A stretch of DNA of 64,000 bases, from the NCBI GenBank assembly GCA_019009955.1, contig CM032233.1, positions 93,410,501 to 93,474,500 of the forward strand. The letters run 5' to 3'. This DNA comes from Riptortus pedestris. Its lineage: Eukaryota > Arthropoda > Insecta > Hemiptera > Alydidae. The notes beneath the pieces were generated by a model that was not told the origin of the DNA, searched no databases, and saw only the letters and a list, made by a program, of their open reading frames with translations. Position numbers and translations under genes: made by a program. How positions within the stretch are numbered: the stretch's first letter is position 1; the number at the start of each line of letters is the position of its first letter. Below are positions 22,101 to 33,800 of this stretch, one piece after another.

Positions 22101-22719
22101 AGCATAATCTGTCTATTTTATGTCTTTACTACTGATTCTTGTAATAATAACAAAATAAATACATTGCTTTAAAGATCATTGTCCTAGATGTTAAATTAAT
22201 GAACAATTCATCTGTGAAAATACGTTATATTTGGTTAAAAAATATATAAAAATATGGTTAAACTTATTCTATATGTGATTGTATTAAATTTCCACACCAT
22301 AAATCTCTTAAAAATAATTGGTTGGGTCAGAGGAGTTAGAAAAAAAAAATAGTCTTAATTACTAACAAAGCAAGAAAAGATTAAGCATATGTTTGTATTT
22401 TGCTTTGTAGAATCAAAGTCAATATTGCACAACTATTAAATGTATGCACTGTTTAAATGCTCTTAATTATGTAACCATTGAAAGAATGTAAAAATTAATG
22501 ACATCAATGGATATAACGAATTTCTGAAGGGCAGACAATAACATGAGGCATCTCCCAAGGTTCAATATTAGACCCATTACTACTTTTAATAAATAATAAT
22601 AGGAATGGCGATTATTATGCTCATATTTACAGTTCTAAAAATGATTAACATTTACATTATTTATATATTCTAGAGAATAGAACTTCCCCTAAGTGAGTAG
22701 TAATTATAGAGTTTGAAAA
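22101..22719. other. AT-rich spacer, nothing recognised
   Basis: No open frame with plausible composition. Some lines near 22500-22600 may be highly decayed LINE sequence adjoining the fragment that follows. Confidence 0.35.
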
Positions 22720-23480
22720 CTCAATATGGGTTGATCTCTTCCCAAGCTCTTTTGTTACTTGCCAGTCTAGTCCATGTAGCCTCGCATCTTCTTCTAAACT
22801 CATCAGCACATCTTTTGAAGGGCCTTCCTTTCTTCCTGGTATGGTTGAAAGTTGTCCATTCCATCACTCTCCTGGACCACCTTTCATGAGAACTTCTGCA
22901 CAGGTGTCTTGCCCAGTTCCATTTGAGTCTTGTGTATTTAGCTTCTATTCCAGCATTGCTTCATGGAAGATAGAATTGAAGGCCTTTCTAAAATCCACAA
23001 AACATAAATATAGTGGGAAGTTACTACTCATTTTCGTTCTCAATCGAACTTCACCATTTGCAAGTGGTCGAGTGTAGGATAGCCTTTTCTTAAGCAAGCC
23101 TGGTCAGAATATAAAAAAAATTGTAATCTTCCTTACAATTCTGGTCTTCAAAACATATGTGAACATTTTCCCAATAGAAGAGGTGAGTGAAATAAGGTGC
23201 AATTTTCTATACTTCTCATGTCTCTTTCTTTATATAATAGTATAACCTTAGCAATTTTCCATTTATTCAGTATAGCTTCTTCAGTTGTTATATTTTAGAA
23301 CATGTTACACAATATAGGTGTAAGTATATCTACCCCACCAATAATATATTTGTTGGCAATTCCATCAGGCCCTGGACTTCTGTTTTTTTTTTAATATTTT
23401 GGCAGCTCTTTCAACCTCTTCTGGGAGAATTTTGGGGATTTCTGCAGTAGAGCCCTTAAGATCAAGTGCCCGGTTGAAGT
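22720..23480 (-). pseudogene. RTE-like LINE, RT fragments plus C-terminal tail
   Basis: On the minus strand, from high to low coordinates: PEEVERAAKILKK..SPGPDGI (RT fingers, about 23330-23480); then RTKMSSNFPLYLCFVDFRKAF..IFHEAML (first Asp box, about 22960-23090); and finally, after an internal deletion, a tail near 22740-22900 with RTKWNWARHL, ERWSRRVMEW and RKKGRPSKD..LDWQV. The order and tail resemble RTE-type non-LTR elements. Stops and frameshifts make it a fossil. Confidence 0.7.
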
Positions 23481-23559
23481 AAATATATCTATTATCTGAA
23501 TATAGTATCCTAAAGCATTGAGTTTATTTTTTTCCTGTCTTCTTCTTTACTCATTTTTT

Positions 23560-24100
23560 ATCGTTTTATTGCTTTTTCGGCAAATATGCACATACTAAAA
23601 GTTGTTTACTTTGTTATTTAGAGTAACTTTTGTTATATACACTTTTGTTGTATACCTAATTATAAAAGAGTTATATGCTAAAAACGATAGCGGGAGTCAA
23701 CAATTTTATTTGGCACAAAAGACTCAACCGAATTAAACAAAAATCGGTATGTGAATTAGCACTAACTCCTCCATGATAATAAGCTTTACCAATATTTCTA
23801 AGGACGAGCAGGAGTGGGGCTTGTAAGGGTGGCCTGGAATTAAGAATAGCGATATTTCATTTCGTACTGCTTTTCAGCAAATATGCAGACTACAAAAGTG
23901 GTTTATTTTGTTATTTAGAGTCACTTTTGATATATTCACTTTTGTCGTATAACAAAGTATAAACGAGATATACACTAAAAACTAAAGCGGGAGCTGACAA
24001 TTTTATTGGGTACTTACGATTGAACCAAACTTAACAAAACTCCATAAGTGGGTTAGTATTAATGTCTCTTCAATTATAAGGCATATTAACATGACAATGA
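23560..24100. repeat. Two diverged tandem copies of an unnamed repeat
   Basis: The TTTTCGGCAAATATGCACA...TTGTTATTTAGAGT...GCGGGAG segment at about 23573-23860 recurs at 23870-24100 (TTTTCAGCAAATATGCAGA...GCGGGAGCTGACAATTTTATT). An inverted third copy is at 25350-25565. No coding frame, so probably a non-autonomous element. Confidence 0.55.
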
Positions 24101-25034
24101 TAATTTTTTTTAGAAGTTTACGATAGTTCCAAGTATGACTCGGGTTAGTGTGAAGCTAATAAATCTCCACCCCCCCCCCCTCAAACTTAATTTAAATTAA
24201 GTTGTAGTTATATAAAATTTGTCAGAGTTATTTGTTTTCTCCAGAAAAGTGAATTATTAAAACATTCCCATGGTTTAATATTTAGAATAACTGATATTAC
24301 AATATTTTAAACCAAATAATGTTGAATTTAGACAAGATGCGGGAGCGGAAGTTGTGAAGAGATAACACAGTCGGTACCTGGCAGACCAGCTTTTGATCTG
24401 GCCGACTTGGGTCAGCTTTGGCAGGAAGAGATAGATGATGCTTAATAATTGAAATTAATGATGATATTTGCTTTAAACTAGAGCTAAACATTATAGCGTG
24501 TTTATTCAAACAAATCAATGTGAAAGGGGGTTGAAAGTGCTAGGTAGGTGCACCCATATGTCTGCTAATTATTAACAATGCTCCCATAATATGTCACACA
24601 TAATAGAGTATGATTCAGAACTACTCTGAATAAAAAGTTTCTTTTTCAGATATATATTAGAGTATTTTTAATAATGGTAATTAAATACGTAAAATAAATA
24701 CAATCATTGTGCTAGGGGACGATTTTGGGAAAATAAATTTGTATTCTTGCAAAGTTTATAATAAAAATGGTGTCCATATTTATGATTTATATTATAAACA
24801 GTATTTTGAACAATAGAAAGGAGATTGATCAGGAACTAATTTTTTCTTTATCTTTTTTTTTTTATTCTTTGAGACTAAAAAATTTCTATAAGTATGCTAT
24901 AGTAATTAAAGTAAAGATTTGAGACGGGAAAATATTGTGCATTCTAAAGCCAAAAGAAATTAAAATTATTATTCAGACTCCATGAGCAACGCAGTGATGA
25001 TTTCCAGGGCATCACCGGGTACCTTAGCTAGTAC
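24101..25034. other. AT-rich spacer ending in a Helitron-like 3' terminus
   Basis: There is a poly-C run near 24170. Otherwise it is featureless except for the end at 25034: CATCACCGGGTACCTTAGCTAGT resembles insect Helitron 3' ends (GC-rich stem then CTAGT), but the following base is A rather than T. No 5' end was found. Confidence 0.25.
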
Positions 25035-25082
25035 TTATTAGTACTTTATAAAAAATGAATATTCAAAATGCTCCATTTCTTT

Positions 25083-25215
25083 TGAAAATAAATAAGGAAG
25101 TTATTTTCTATTAAAAATAAATAAGGAAGTTATTTTCTAGTGAAAATAAATAAGAAGTTATTTTCTAGTGATAATAAATAAGAAGTTATTTTTTTAGTGA
25201 AAATAAATAACAATA
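25083..25215. repeat. Minisatellite, about 30-34 bp x 4
   Basis: Four successive copies of GAAAATAAATAAGGAAGTTATTTTCT with small length differences. Identical repeats with no spacers rule out a CRISPR-like array. Confidence 0.8.
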
Positions 25216-25349
25216 TTTCCAAGCTTCTAGGTCTCCTGGAGTATTATTTAGTTTTTATCTTGTTTGTACTTAGTGATACGATAAAATTGTATATAACAAA
25301 AGCTATTTTAAATATCAAAGTAAAGAACTGTTGTTATGAACACTTTTGA

Positions 25350-25565
25350 TGAAAAAGAAATATGGAACGAATTAAGGTGCTTTTTCATTTCATGCCTTAG
25401 AACTCCCCACACCTGATCGCACATAGAAATATTAATATGGCTTCTTTTCATAGATGAGTTAAAACTAATCACATGCCGAGTTCTGTTTAGTTCAGTTCAG
25501 TCGTTTGTGCTCATTAAAATTGTTGTTATATGCATGTTTGCCGAAAAACCAATAGGAAATGAAAT
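25350..25565 (-). repeat. Inverted copy of the 23.6-24.1 kb repeat
   Basis: On the minus strand TTTTTCGGCAAACATGCATA begins a segment alignable with both tandem copies above. Confidence 0.45.
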
Positions 25566-25705
25566 ATGAAGATATTATTTCAGGCATTAGAAGAGAAAAA
25601 AAATCTAATAGATGACCATTTTTTGTGTTTAACAACTCCAAAGTATAACACATATCTCAACTATGTATGTATATTTATAATTCTTATACCTAATAGTACA
25701 AACTG

Positions 25706-25815
25706 CCTGGAGCTCAGGTTACCCAGAGTTAAGGCATTGGTTTTAGTAAACTTGTAAAACCCATTCCCCCATCCAAGGATCCATTCCTTTGAGGGCATCA
25801 AAAATCTATTTACAG
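25706..25815 (+). repeat. SINE head fragment
   Basis: GAGCTCAGGTTACCCAGAG...ATTCCTTTGAGGGCA matches the tRNA-like head of the SINE copies at 1922 and 63670. The body is missing, and unit sequence resumes at about 25830. Confidence 0.5.
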
Positions 25816-26168
25816 AAAGAAAGAAGTTTTATATAATATTTAGGCCCTTTCAATTTAAGAATTTTCTTTTCGGAAGTGTACAATCTTGTTTGAAATGAAT
25901 AAGCTTTTTATTAGTATACAAAATATCTGAAAAAAATTAATGTATGAGAGTTAGAATTGTTTTCTGGTTTGAAATATAACACCAAAGGGAGCCGGTGATA
26001 TCAAAGGATTGTGCTCATGAACAATGCCAGTTTATTATCCAAGGTAAACAATCAGGGGTCTCAGAGCTTATGAGACTCTTTTTCTCAATGAGGGCATTAT
26101 TAGTATTTTATTAACTGCACATTATTATGTTTGTAAGCATTCTTTGTTTATTATCAACAATGTGATTG

Positions 26169-26183
26169 GTGGGAACTTCCCAC
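26169..26183 (+). promoter_or_regulatory. GTGGGAACTTCCCAC palindrome upstream of PHD copy at 26.3 kb
   Basis: Perfect 15-bp palindrome with the usual CT-rich stretch after it. The upstream ATGACTCAGC motif is lost in this unit (deletion near 26120). Confidence 0.4.
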
Positions 26184-26283
26184 AGTCTACCCCCTCCCTC
26201 ACCTCAAATCCAAAGCTGGCCACTTGCTTACCTGCCTCCAAAGAGTACACATCGCTTGTCCACGTCTTCTGCTCTCTTCTAAG

Positions 26284-26556
26284 ATGTTAACTAACGGATT
26301 ACCACCTGATTCTTTGCTTTGCCCACTATGCTTCTTGCCGAGCGACATTGGGGTTAGTCTGCTCCAGTGCCTCGATTGTGAACGCAAATTCCATGAGGAG
26401 TGTGTAGATTTACACAGAGAAGAATCTGGAGAACCGACAATTGAGGGGCTTCCATATGTTTGCAACGATTGTGTTTTCCCTGAAGAGGAGAATGTGAATG
26501 AAGAAAAGAAAGAGGATGCCCAACCGGAAAGTTCCCAGGACAACAACCAGAAGTAA
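26284..26556 (+). CDS. Small PHD-finger protein (copy at 26.3 kb)
   Basis: 90 residues, starting MLTNGLPPDS from an ATG aligned with the family start although the leader differs (LTN for PFD). The finger is complete: CPLC, CLDC, FHEEC and CNDC, with Tyr two before the seventh ligand. The acidic tail reads PEEENVNEEKKEDAQ and ends DNNQK. Upstream in-frame continuity seen in several other copies is broken here, which supports the ATG start. A GTGAGC donor at 26583 follows the stop by 26 bp. The intron runs to 28487 and has received a Polinton-like fragment and a partial unit duplication. Nuclear chromatin reader is the family expectation; the target is unknown. Confidence 0.62.
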   Translation: MLTNGLPPDSLLCPLCFLPSDIGVSLLQCLDCERKFHEECVDLHREESGEPTIEGLPYVCNDCVFPEEENVNEEKKEDAQPESSQDNNQK

Positions 26557-26994
26557 TCCCACTTCTCCCCCTACATAGATATGTGAGCTCAAATTATAAA
26601 TATTTTTTACAATTATTTTTAATTTACAGTTTATCCCTCTTCATATTAATAACATTAATTTAAAGTGTTTCTAATAGGCTTTTTGAAGTTTTCAATAAAA
26701 AAAATTACAAACTTCTCTTCTAACTCATGCCATGACATACATGTCTGGTAGTGAGTATTTTAAAGAATACAACAGCTTCTGGTTAAATGAATATGATATA
26801 TCCTTCACAATATTTTATTTCAAATGTTATGTGCTTGAACACTGTAAAAATCAGGAATTGTCAGTACTTTACAGTAGATGGAAAATAGGGTTTCTAGGCA
26901 ACCCTCAAAATCCTTAAAAAAAAAGGAAATGAACTAGCTAACATGTTACAACATAAATATTTGTAAAAGTCCATAAAAACAATTTTTTTTAATT

Positions 26995-27980
26995 TATTAT
27001 TAATTTCTAAAAATAATATTTCATCATATTTCAACATTTTTATAAAGTCCTAATGCTCTAGTATTAATTCTTGAATTCAATACTTGAAAGTGACCATCCT
27101 GATTTTTTAGCTTCAAAATCATCAATTTCTCAATAGCATTATCATAAAATGTATTTAGATCTGAAGATTGTAATATGATTTCATTTTGTGTTTTGAACAA
27201 AAATTGATACATTTCAAACAAATTACTAAGGAAAAATGTAGTAGGATTTTTCATTTTTCGATAGTTAAGGAAGAATTTAAGATTAACTTTCAAGTCCATT
27301 TCCCTTGAAATTTCAAATACTTTATTGATTACTATATTTCTTTTATCTTCTAAAAATTCAGTACAAAAAGTACAAAGTCCATTTTATTTTTAATCAGATA
27401 TGTTTTTAATCGTGAATCGTAAGCTGTTTCAATTTCTTGTATCTCTCCATCGTTAAATAATGCATTTTTATGAACTGATGATTCGATATGATTCTTTTTA
27501 TAGGATATTTTATATTTATTACAATCATTACATTTGATATGTTTTTCTCTACAAGCTTTTGGCTTGGAAAACAAACTAGAATGAAAGTTGAGTTCATTTA
27601 TTGATTTTTTTGTGGATTGATTTATTAATCTATTTCTGATTTTCTTTCTCTACCTTATCAGTGATAAAATTTATAAGATCAGTTAAAGAAGAATCTTTAA
27701 TTTCCAATAACCATTAATATTATGTGATTTACAATATTCTTGCAATTGCTTCATAGTCTATTCAAATCTCTAACAGGTTTTGATTTAGAAAACAAACTAG
27801 GATGAAAGTTGAATTCTTTTATAAATTTCTTTTTCTCTATTTCATCAAGAATATAATTTATAAGGTCATCTTTATTTTTCTTATAATATCCATTAATATT
27901 TCGAGATTTACAATATTTTTGAAGTTTTTTAAGAGTTTGAGCTATTTGAGTTAAGATGATGTAGATATATGTCAAAAATT
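26995..27980 (-). pseudogene. Polinton/Maverick-like fragment (protein upstream of or N-terminal to PolB), decayed
   Basis: Several minus-strand frames (27751-27975, 27350-27574, 27024-27299) form one broken gene. It opens with a SAP-like segment (LKKLQKYCKSRNING), then an NFHPSLFSKSKP module that is partly repeated in tandem. Next comes a single Cys2-His2-type zinc motif (CNDCNKYK..H...H). It ends in a region with LFKTQNEIILQSSDL, a motif order I associate with the N-terminal part of protein-primed DNA polymerase genes of Polinton-type elements. No polymerase catalytic motifs, integrase or terminal repeats are present. It sits in the intron of the 26.3-kb PHD gene, antisense to it. Confidence 0.45.
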
Positions 27981-28149
27981 TACTACCTAGAATGAAAAAC
28001 CTTTAAGGAATATAACAACTTCTGGTTATATGAAAATTATATCTCCTCCACAATATTTTATTCCAATGGCTATGTGCTTGAATGCCATAATAATCAGGAA
28101 TTGTTAGTCGTTTACGACTATGAAGATATCATAAATTTCTTAAATATTG

Positions 28150-28270
28150 GTAGACATTGTTGTACTGGACACGTGGCCGGGATGTGTCCAGTGGAGATAC
28201 ATTCAATAGTCATGGATGGATAGATTCATGGATCAAGAAGGGTTGGGAGATGAAGACTAAGGTCGACTAA
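28150..28270 (+). pseudogene. LINE tail fragment in a partial unit
   Basis: GGACACGTGGCCGGGATGTG encodes the GHVAGM version of the LINE GHVARM motif, followed by WIDSWIKKGW-like sequence. It belongs to a second partial PHD unit starting about 27960, duplicated within the same intron. Confidence 0.5.
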
Positions 28271-28487
28271 GAACATACATGTAATATAGTGGAATCAATC
28301 AGAATTGTACATCATCATTTAATACTTATGATAATCATGACTATTTATCAATCTTAATATTCTAATCGGGGCAATATGTTATTAAAACAATTTCCTTCGT
28401 GAATTCTCCTTGTTTTTTCTTCATTCAATCTATGTATTTAAATAAATTATATTATTATTTGTTAATAAATTTATGTTTGTATTTCAG

Positions 28488-28705
28488 GTCACTTCTTGGA
28501 TTACTTCTAAGTGGTTCAAAATTTAAAAAATTCCAGTCTACAATGTATGTCTTTATTTCTTCCAACGAAACAGCTACATCATAATATAAACTTTCTAACC
28601 TATCAATTGGCCACATAGTTTGCAGAATAATTTAAAATCAGTGTTTGTTTTATTTTAATATTGTATCAATAAAAGATTAGTAATTTAATAAATTCTAAAA
28701 ATGTG
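28488..28705 (+). other. 3' untranslated exon (26.3-kb PHD unit)
   Basis: ATTTCAG|GTCACTTCTTGG with the usual continuation and an ATTTAATAAATTC polyadenylation signal at the end. Confidence 0.5.
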
Positions 28706-30108
28706 TGTTCAAAACAGCTAAAATGAGTGAAGTAATTCCTAAGTAAAATTTACTCAAAGTTTATGCGTACTAAAAAAACTTTATTTAAAATCATTTGTAA
28801 TTTCATTTCAACTTTCAACATTTTTTGTAGCAAATAATTTGAAGATTATATTTATGAACAGATGCTGCTTGAACTATTTAAAATGATTTTATTTTAAATG
28901 TTCACTAATTTTGAAAAACTTTACAGAAGTATATCCTTATACTGTGCATGCTATATAATGTAAACTTAAGTAAATTTTAAGTTATAAATAAATTGTCATT
29001 TTTTAAAAAAATTGTACAACGAAATAAAAAATAAAATTGAAATAAGTGAATTTATTTCTAGCTTCTTTTAATGCATTTCTCCTTTAATTCCAAGGTTACA
29101 GTATTTTGTAAATGTATGTCAAGATGTTCAAACATGGGATTGAGTGTATTAAATAACTGTATTATAATGGGAAGGAAATACCTTTTCTAATAAATTAATA
29201 ATCTTAGACTTACTTTTTCATATGAGGTTTTTGACGAGAGTAATATATTTTCAACTTCTTGAGATTATAATGGTATAGTTGAGCACATTCTCTTTTGTTG
29301 ATTAAGGGGTAGGAAGGCTATAGAGAGGGGGGCTGATAAATTCCCTTTATTTATTAGAGATGCTGAAGATTTGTACATGCCCTTTCTTGATAATCATAAA
29401 AGGGATAGGTCATTGGGTGACCACTTCTTCTTCTTATTTTTTTTTTTTATTTCCTTATTTATTAATTAAATTGCATACTTCTATTATTGAAAAATTGGCT
29501 AATCAGGGGCTGGGTGAACTTTTCAGATACTCTATGATCTGGAATGATGCACAGATAAAAATCTATTCACAACCTATTTTCAATTTTTTTCACTAGTAAG
29601 ATCTCTACATTATCAAATCTTGAAATTAATATGGTTAAGATAGAATTATTACTGTAAATCATGGTAATGATGACATTATCAATGTCATCATGCGAATGAG
29701 TTCAGATGTGTAAAGTGCAAATGCAGTACTTCTCTCTCATGTCCCATACATATGTGTGGATGACCTATAATACAGATGAAAATAACTTTGTTTAATGATA
29801 TAAAATAAGAAATTAAGTCAGTATATTTCCTACTTACTTCAAATATGTTTTTATTTCTTCTTCTCTATCTCACATCTTTCTTCTGTGACCCATAGTTTAA
29901 TTTTAAACAAAATTACTATATTTACAACATTCTTAAATATTTTCAATATACCTAAATAGGAATTTTTCCATTTTCTTTTATTTTTTCATAAAGAATATTT
30001 CTTTTAAATGACAAGCAATAGTCAGCAATCAATAAATTATTTCGTTTTCCTTCATTTTAATTTCCAGACAGAGATATTCCTGGTCCAAACATTCCTAATG
30101 TTACTATT
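28706..30108. other. Downstream unit flank, no gene seen
   Basis: AT-rich sequence shared with other unit flanks (GATTAAGGGGTAGGAAGG near 29300, GACAAGCAATAGTCAGCAATC near 30010). Confidence 0.45.
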
Positions 30109-30332
30109 GTCAAAACTGTTGGTAGTTGCCGCCATTTCTGCCTAATTGTGAATACATATCGCAAGTGTTTTTGGTGCTACTGCACCATCCTCAAGAGTGC
30201 TGATAGTTGTATTTCAACAAACGACTGGCTTGAGGATGGTCCCATCACACTGAAAACACTTGTCATATGTACTCAATAATTAGCTCTTAATAACAGCATT
30301 TATCGACAGATTTCACAATAGTATTATATATA
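30109..30332. repeat. Foldback hairpin element
   Basis: End-to-end inverted arms (ATTGTCAAAACTGTTGGTAG / TCGACAGATTTCACAATAG) closing at TGCTGATAGTTGTATTTCAACTA. Confidence 0.75.
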
Positions 30333-31074
30333 CTAGCAGAACCAACTCTCTATTTCATATGCCAGTCCCCATGTTCATTCATTCCTGACGGCATTAGGGA
30401 TGAAACCCAGGCTTCAGTCTAAATAGAACCTGTCAAGTGAGTTGTATTAGCTAGTGTCCAGGTAAATTGTTTTCGTGAGGTGGGTTGTTTACGTTTTAGT
30501 CCAAATCTGTTAACAACTACATACAATACACGTAAACAAACGAATACTGCAAACCAGACGCGTTTCACCCATTGTTGATACTACTTATGGCTATATATTT
30601 GTTCTTAACTCTTCTGACCCAGCAATGTAATATTCAGAGACCTTACATCATAAGTTATGGTTATTATGGTGGGGAAGTTTAATAAAATCTAATTAAATAT
30701 AACATATTGACACAGATGGATTGCTCATTAATTTAATAACTAGGTCAAATATCATTCCACCAATTGAAGGTTGTTTTAAATGAAGTTTACCAAAGCTGGT
30801 TGATTTATTAATGAGACTAAATTTCTTTATTCATTTTAACTTTGGCTTAACATATACATTTCTTGACTAGTCTTATTGTCATAAGGCAGAATTAAATAAA
30901 TAATAAATCTGTAAACAATAAAATTCTATTTTAAAGATTATTGAAGAGCAGCTATGCATAAAACATTTAGGGACCAAATGAAAAAAAAAAGAAAATCATA
31001 ATAAATTAGTGTTTTTGTGCTTAGCAGTTCCAGAACACTATACAACTCTCAACTATATACATATATATATATTT
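30333..31074. other. Unit spacer, no gene seen
   Basis: Includes GACGCGTTTCACCC near 30560, reminiscent of Penelope-like terminal repeats, and the AAATATAACATATTGACACAG stretch shared with 14.81 kb. Confidence 0.35.
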
Positions 31075-31236
31075 TAAACCTTAAGTCATGGGTTCCATTC
31101 CTTTGAGGGCAATAGAAATTTATTTAGTTAAAACAAGCTACATAAAATCCTTCATCCCATTATGGATAGAACATGGTCTCCAGTAGATAGCCCATCATGA
31201 TTAGCCTCAGTAGCTCAAAGTGAACATTAATAAATA
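31075..31236 (+). repeat. SINE copy (head partial, body complete)
   Basis: GGGTTCCATTCCTTTGAGGG replaces the B box, followed by ATCCTTCATCCCATTATGG and AGCCTCAGTAGCTC. Duplicated at 61065-61232. Confidence 0.6.
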
Positions 31237-31300
31237 ACGTAACATAACAAACTAGTATTTTTTAAATAAATTCTTTTTTAAATAAAGTAAGAATGAGAAC

Positions 31301-31743
31301 CTTATAAGAAATAAAAGTGTTACAGTTATCTACCCTAAATTATCAATATATTGGATTCACTATGACATTTCAGTATATATTATCCATCTTCAGATGAATC
31401 TTTATTAGAATTATAAAATATTAATAGTCCATATGAGAAGCTTGACCAGCTCAATATCACTTAAAAATACTTTTAAAAAATTTCAAATTTTTACACTAAA
31501 CCCAATAAGAAGTAGAGACCCAATTTTTTTTTTTAATTCCTTAATATAGTACTTAAATGGACATGTACAGATGATCTTTATTAATATTTTATGATTCTTA
31601 TCTTTACTTGAAGTTGATCAATATAGGCTGAAACATCATAGTGAAATAAATTTGTTGATAATTATAGGTGGATAGCTGTAGACACTTTTATTTCCTATAC
31701 GTATTTCATTTACCCCAAAAATTGAAAAACTGAAATTAACAAT
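31301..31743. mobile_element. Inverted-repeat element, Penelope-like non-autonomous candidate (complete)
   Basis: Arms of about 70 bp (GAAATAAAAGTGTTACAG...TTCACTATGACATTTCAG) reappear inverted at the right end (CTGAAACATCATAGTG... GTAGACACTTTTATTTCC). It is bounded by an exact 11-bp repeat, AGAATGAGAAC, at 31290-31300 and 31744-31754. At 2169-2190 the equivalent unit sequence runs through without the element. A long target duplication fits a target-primed retroelement better than a TA- or TTAA-type DNA transposon. Confidence 0.6.
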
Positions 31744-32150
31744 AGAATGAGAACTGATTTTGGAAATGCTAATTCATAAAACTGACTCCAAATTGTATTA
31801 TCATGATGTATTTAAGTCACAGAGGGATCAAATTTTAAAACAAAACACACAATTTTTCACTTCATTAAACTGTCATTTATGCTCTCACAAGATTTGCATT
31901 AGAATACAAAATATCTGAAAAATGAATATACAAGGGTTAGAATTTTTTTTTGGTTTGAAATATAATACCGAAGGGAGCCAGAAATATAAAGGGTTGTGCA
32001 ATGAACAAAGCCAGTTTATTATCATAGGCGTGAGAACTGATGGGACTCTCAATCTCAATGAGAGCATTATCAGTATTTTATTAACTATGTATGACTTAGC
32101 ATTTTATTAAATTTATAAGCATTCATTGTTTATTATTAACAATCTGAACT

Positions 32151-32163
32151 GTGGGAACTTCCC
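32151..32163 (+). promoter_or_regulatory. GTGGGAACTTCCC motif upstream of PHD copy at 32.3 kb
   Basis: The palindrome is slightly eroded on the right (CCCGTGG). Confidence 0.35.
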
Positions 32164-32254
32164 GTGGTCTGCCCTCTCCCTCTCCCCAAATCCGTAACTG
32201 GCCAGATCCTTGCCGGCCTCCAAAGAGCACACATCGCTTGTCGATTTATCAGAA

Positions 32255-32527
32255 ATGCCTTTTCACAGATCACCATCTTTTTTTTTAAGTTGCCCATTAT
32301 GCTCCTTGGATAACGAAATTGGGGTTGAACTGCTTCTGTGTCTCATATGTGAACGCACATTCCACGAAATGTGCGTAGTCATACACAGGGAAGAATGTGG
32401 AGAACCGACAATAGAGGAGATTCCATTCATTTGCGATGATTGTATTACCGATGAAGAGGAGGATGAAGAACGAGAAAAGGAAGAACGAGTCCAACCAGAA
32501 AGCAAGCAGGGTACCAAGAGGAAGTAA
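32255..32527 (+). CDS. Small PHD-finger protein (copy at 32.3 kb)
   Basis: 90 residues starting MPFHRSPSF, with a complete finger: CPLC, CLIC, FHEMC and CDDC. Phe sits two before the seventh ligand instead of Tyr. The tail is highly charged (DEEEDEEREKEERVQ) and ends GTKRK, a possible weak nuclear localisation patch. Relative to other copies 21 bp are missing just upstream of the ATG, between two CTTGTC-type repeats. That spacing change leaves the ATG intact. A GTGAGT donor at 32554 and acceptor at 33577-33579 give a 1026-bp 3'UTR intron. The paralogue at 62206 is truncated. Confidence 0.65.
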   Translation: MPFHRSPSFFLSCPLCSLDNEIGVELLLCLICERTFHEMCVVIHREECGEPTIEEIPFICDDCITDEEEDEEREKEERVQPESKQGTKRK

Positions 32528-32999
32528 TGACACTTCTCCCCCTATACAGATACGTGAGTTCAACTTGTATATATATTTTTAAAACTATCTTTAATTTATA
32601 TTTTTCCCTCTTTATACAAATATCAATCATTTAAAGTATTTCAAATATGTTTTTAGAAATTAAAAAAAAAAAAAAAAAAATACAAACTTCTTTTCTAACT
32701 GCAATGACATAATGTCTGATTATGCGTATAATAATTATTTTTCTCAAGTAACTATTCTATTTTCCATAAAATAAAAAAAAATTGGGACCATGATTCTATT
32801 TTGAGAGTTAAGATGGCCTAGAGACATGTCAAAAATATAATACCTAGAATGTAATGCCTTTATGGAATATAACAACTTCTGGTTATGTAAAAATGATATC
32901 TCCTTTATAATATTTTATTTCAAATAATATGTGCTAGAAAGCCTTAATAATCAGGAATTTTTAGTCTTTTACAACAATGAAGATATCATAAAATTCTTA

Positions 33000-33225
33000 A
33001 AAATTGGTAGACTTTGTTTGACTGAACACGTGGCCAGGATTTGTCCAGAAAGTCATGAACCGATAGATTCATGGATCAAGAAGGGCTGGAAGGCGAAGGC
33101 TAAGGTGCATGGACAGCATGGAACTAGACTCGAGGACACTACTCAACATCCCACATTGGAAAACTGCAGCTCAGAACCGTGCCAACTGGCAAAGACTATT
33201 GGGAGAGGCCTAGAACTGGTAACGG
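33000..33225 (+). pseudogene. LINE ORF2 tail fragment in the intron
   Basis: Reads IGRLCLTEHVARICPE then WIKKGWKAKAKVHGQ and, shifted, a HWKTAAQ..ANWQRL tail: the same intronic LINE remnant as in the other units. Confidence 0.6.
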
Positions 33226-33579
33226 GTTGTTGCACCTTATATATTCATATACATATTCTTATCAGCAGATTATGTTATTATTGCATTTGAAATCAAATAT
33301 TGTAAAGGAGTTTGACTTCTTATTTAACCAGGCATTCTATCAGGTTCTGCACTCCCTACACCACAATAGTTGAAAGTTAACATAGTGGAATCAATCATAA
33401 TTGTATATCATCATTTAATACTTATTGTCTCGATTATTTATCAGTCTTTATATTCTAATCAGGACAATATGTTATTAAAAGCAAACCTTCACGTATTTTC
33501 CTTTTTCTCTCTACATTCAATCTAATTAATTAAATCAATAATGTATTCATTTGTTATTAAATTTATGTATATTTTTCAG

Positions 33580-33800
33580 GTCACTTTTGGAATACTTCTT
33601 AGTGGTTCAAAATTTAAAACATGGCAGTCTACAATATATGAATGAAATTGCTATATTTCTCCCAACAAAACAGTTACGCCATATATAAACTTTCTAACCT
33701 ATTGATGACATAGTTAGCGGATTTATTTAAAATCAGTGTTATTTTATTTTAATATTGCTTATATTTAATTGGAAATATAATTAATTAATGATGTGATAAA
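33580..33800 (+). other. 3' untranslated exon (32.3-kb PHD unit)
   Basis: Starts TTTTTCAG|GTCACTTTTGGAATAC and contains the conserved ACATGGCAGTCTACAA stretch. The terminal polyadenylation signal is degenerate. Confidence 0.5.

Noticed and set aside
25083..25215. Possible CRISPR-like array
   Set aside because: Repeats are contiguous with no unique spacers, in a eukaryotic context: a minisatellite.
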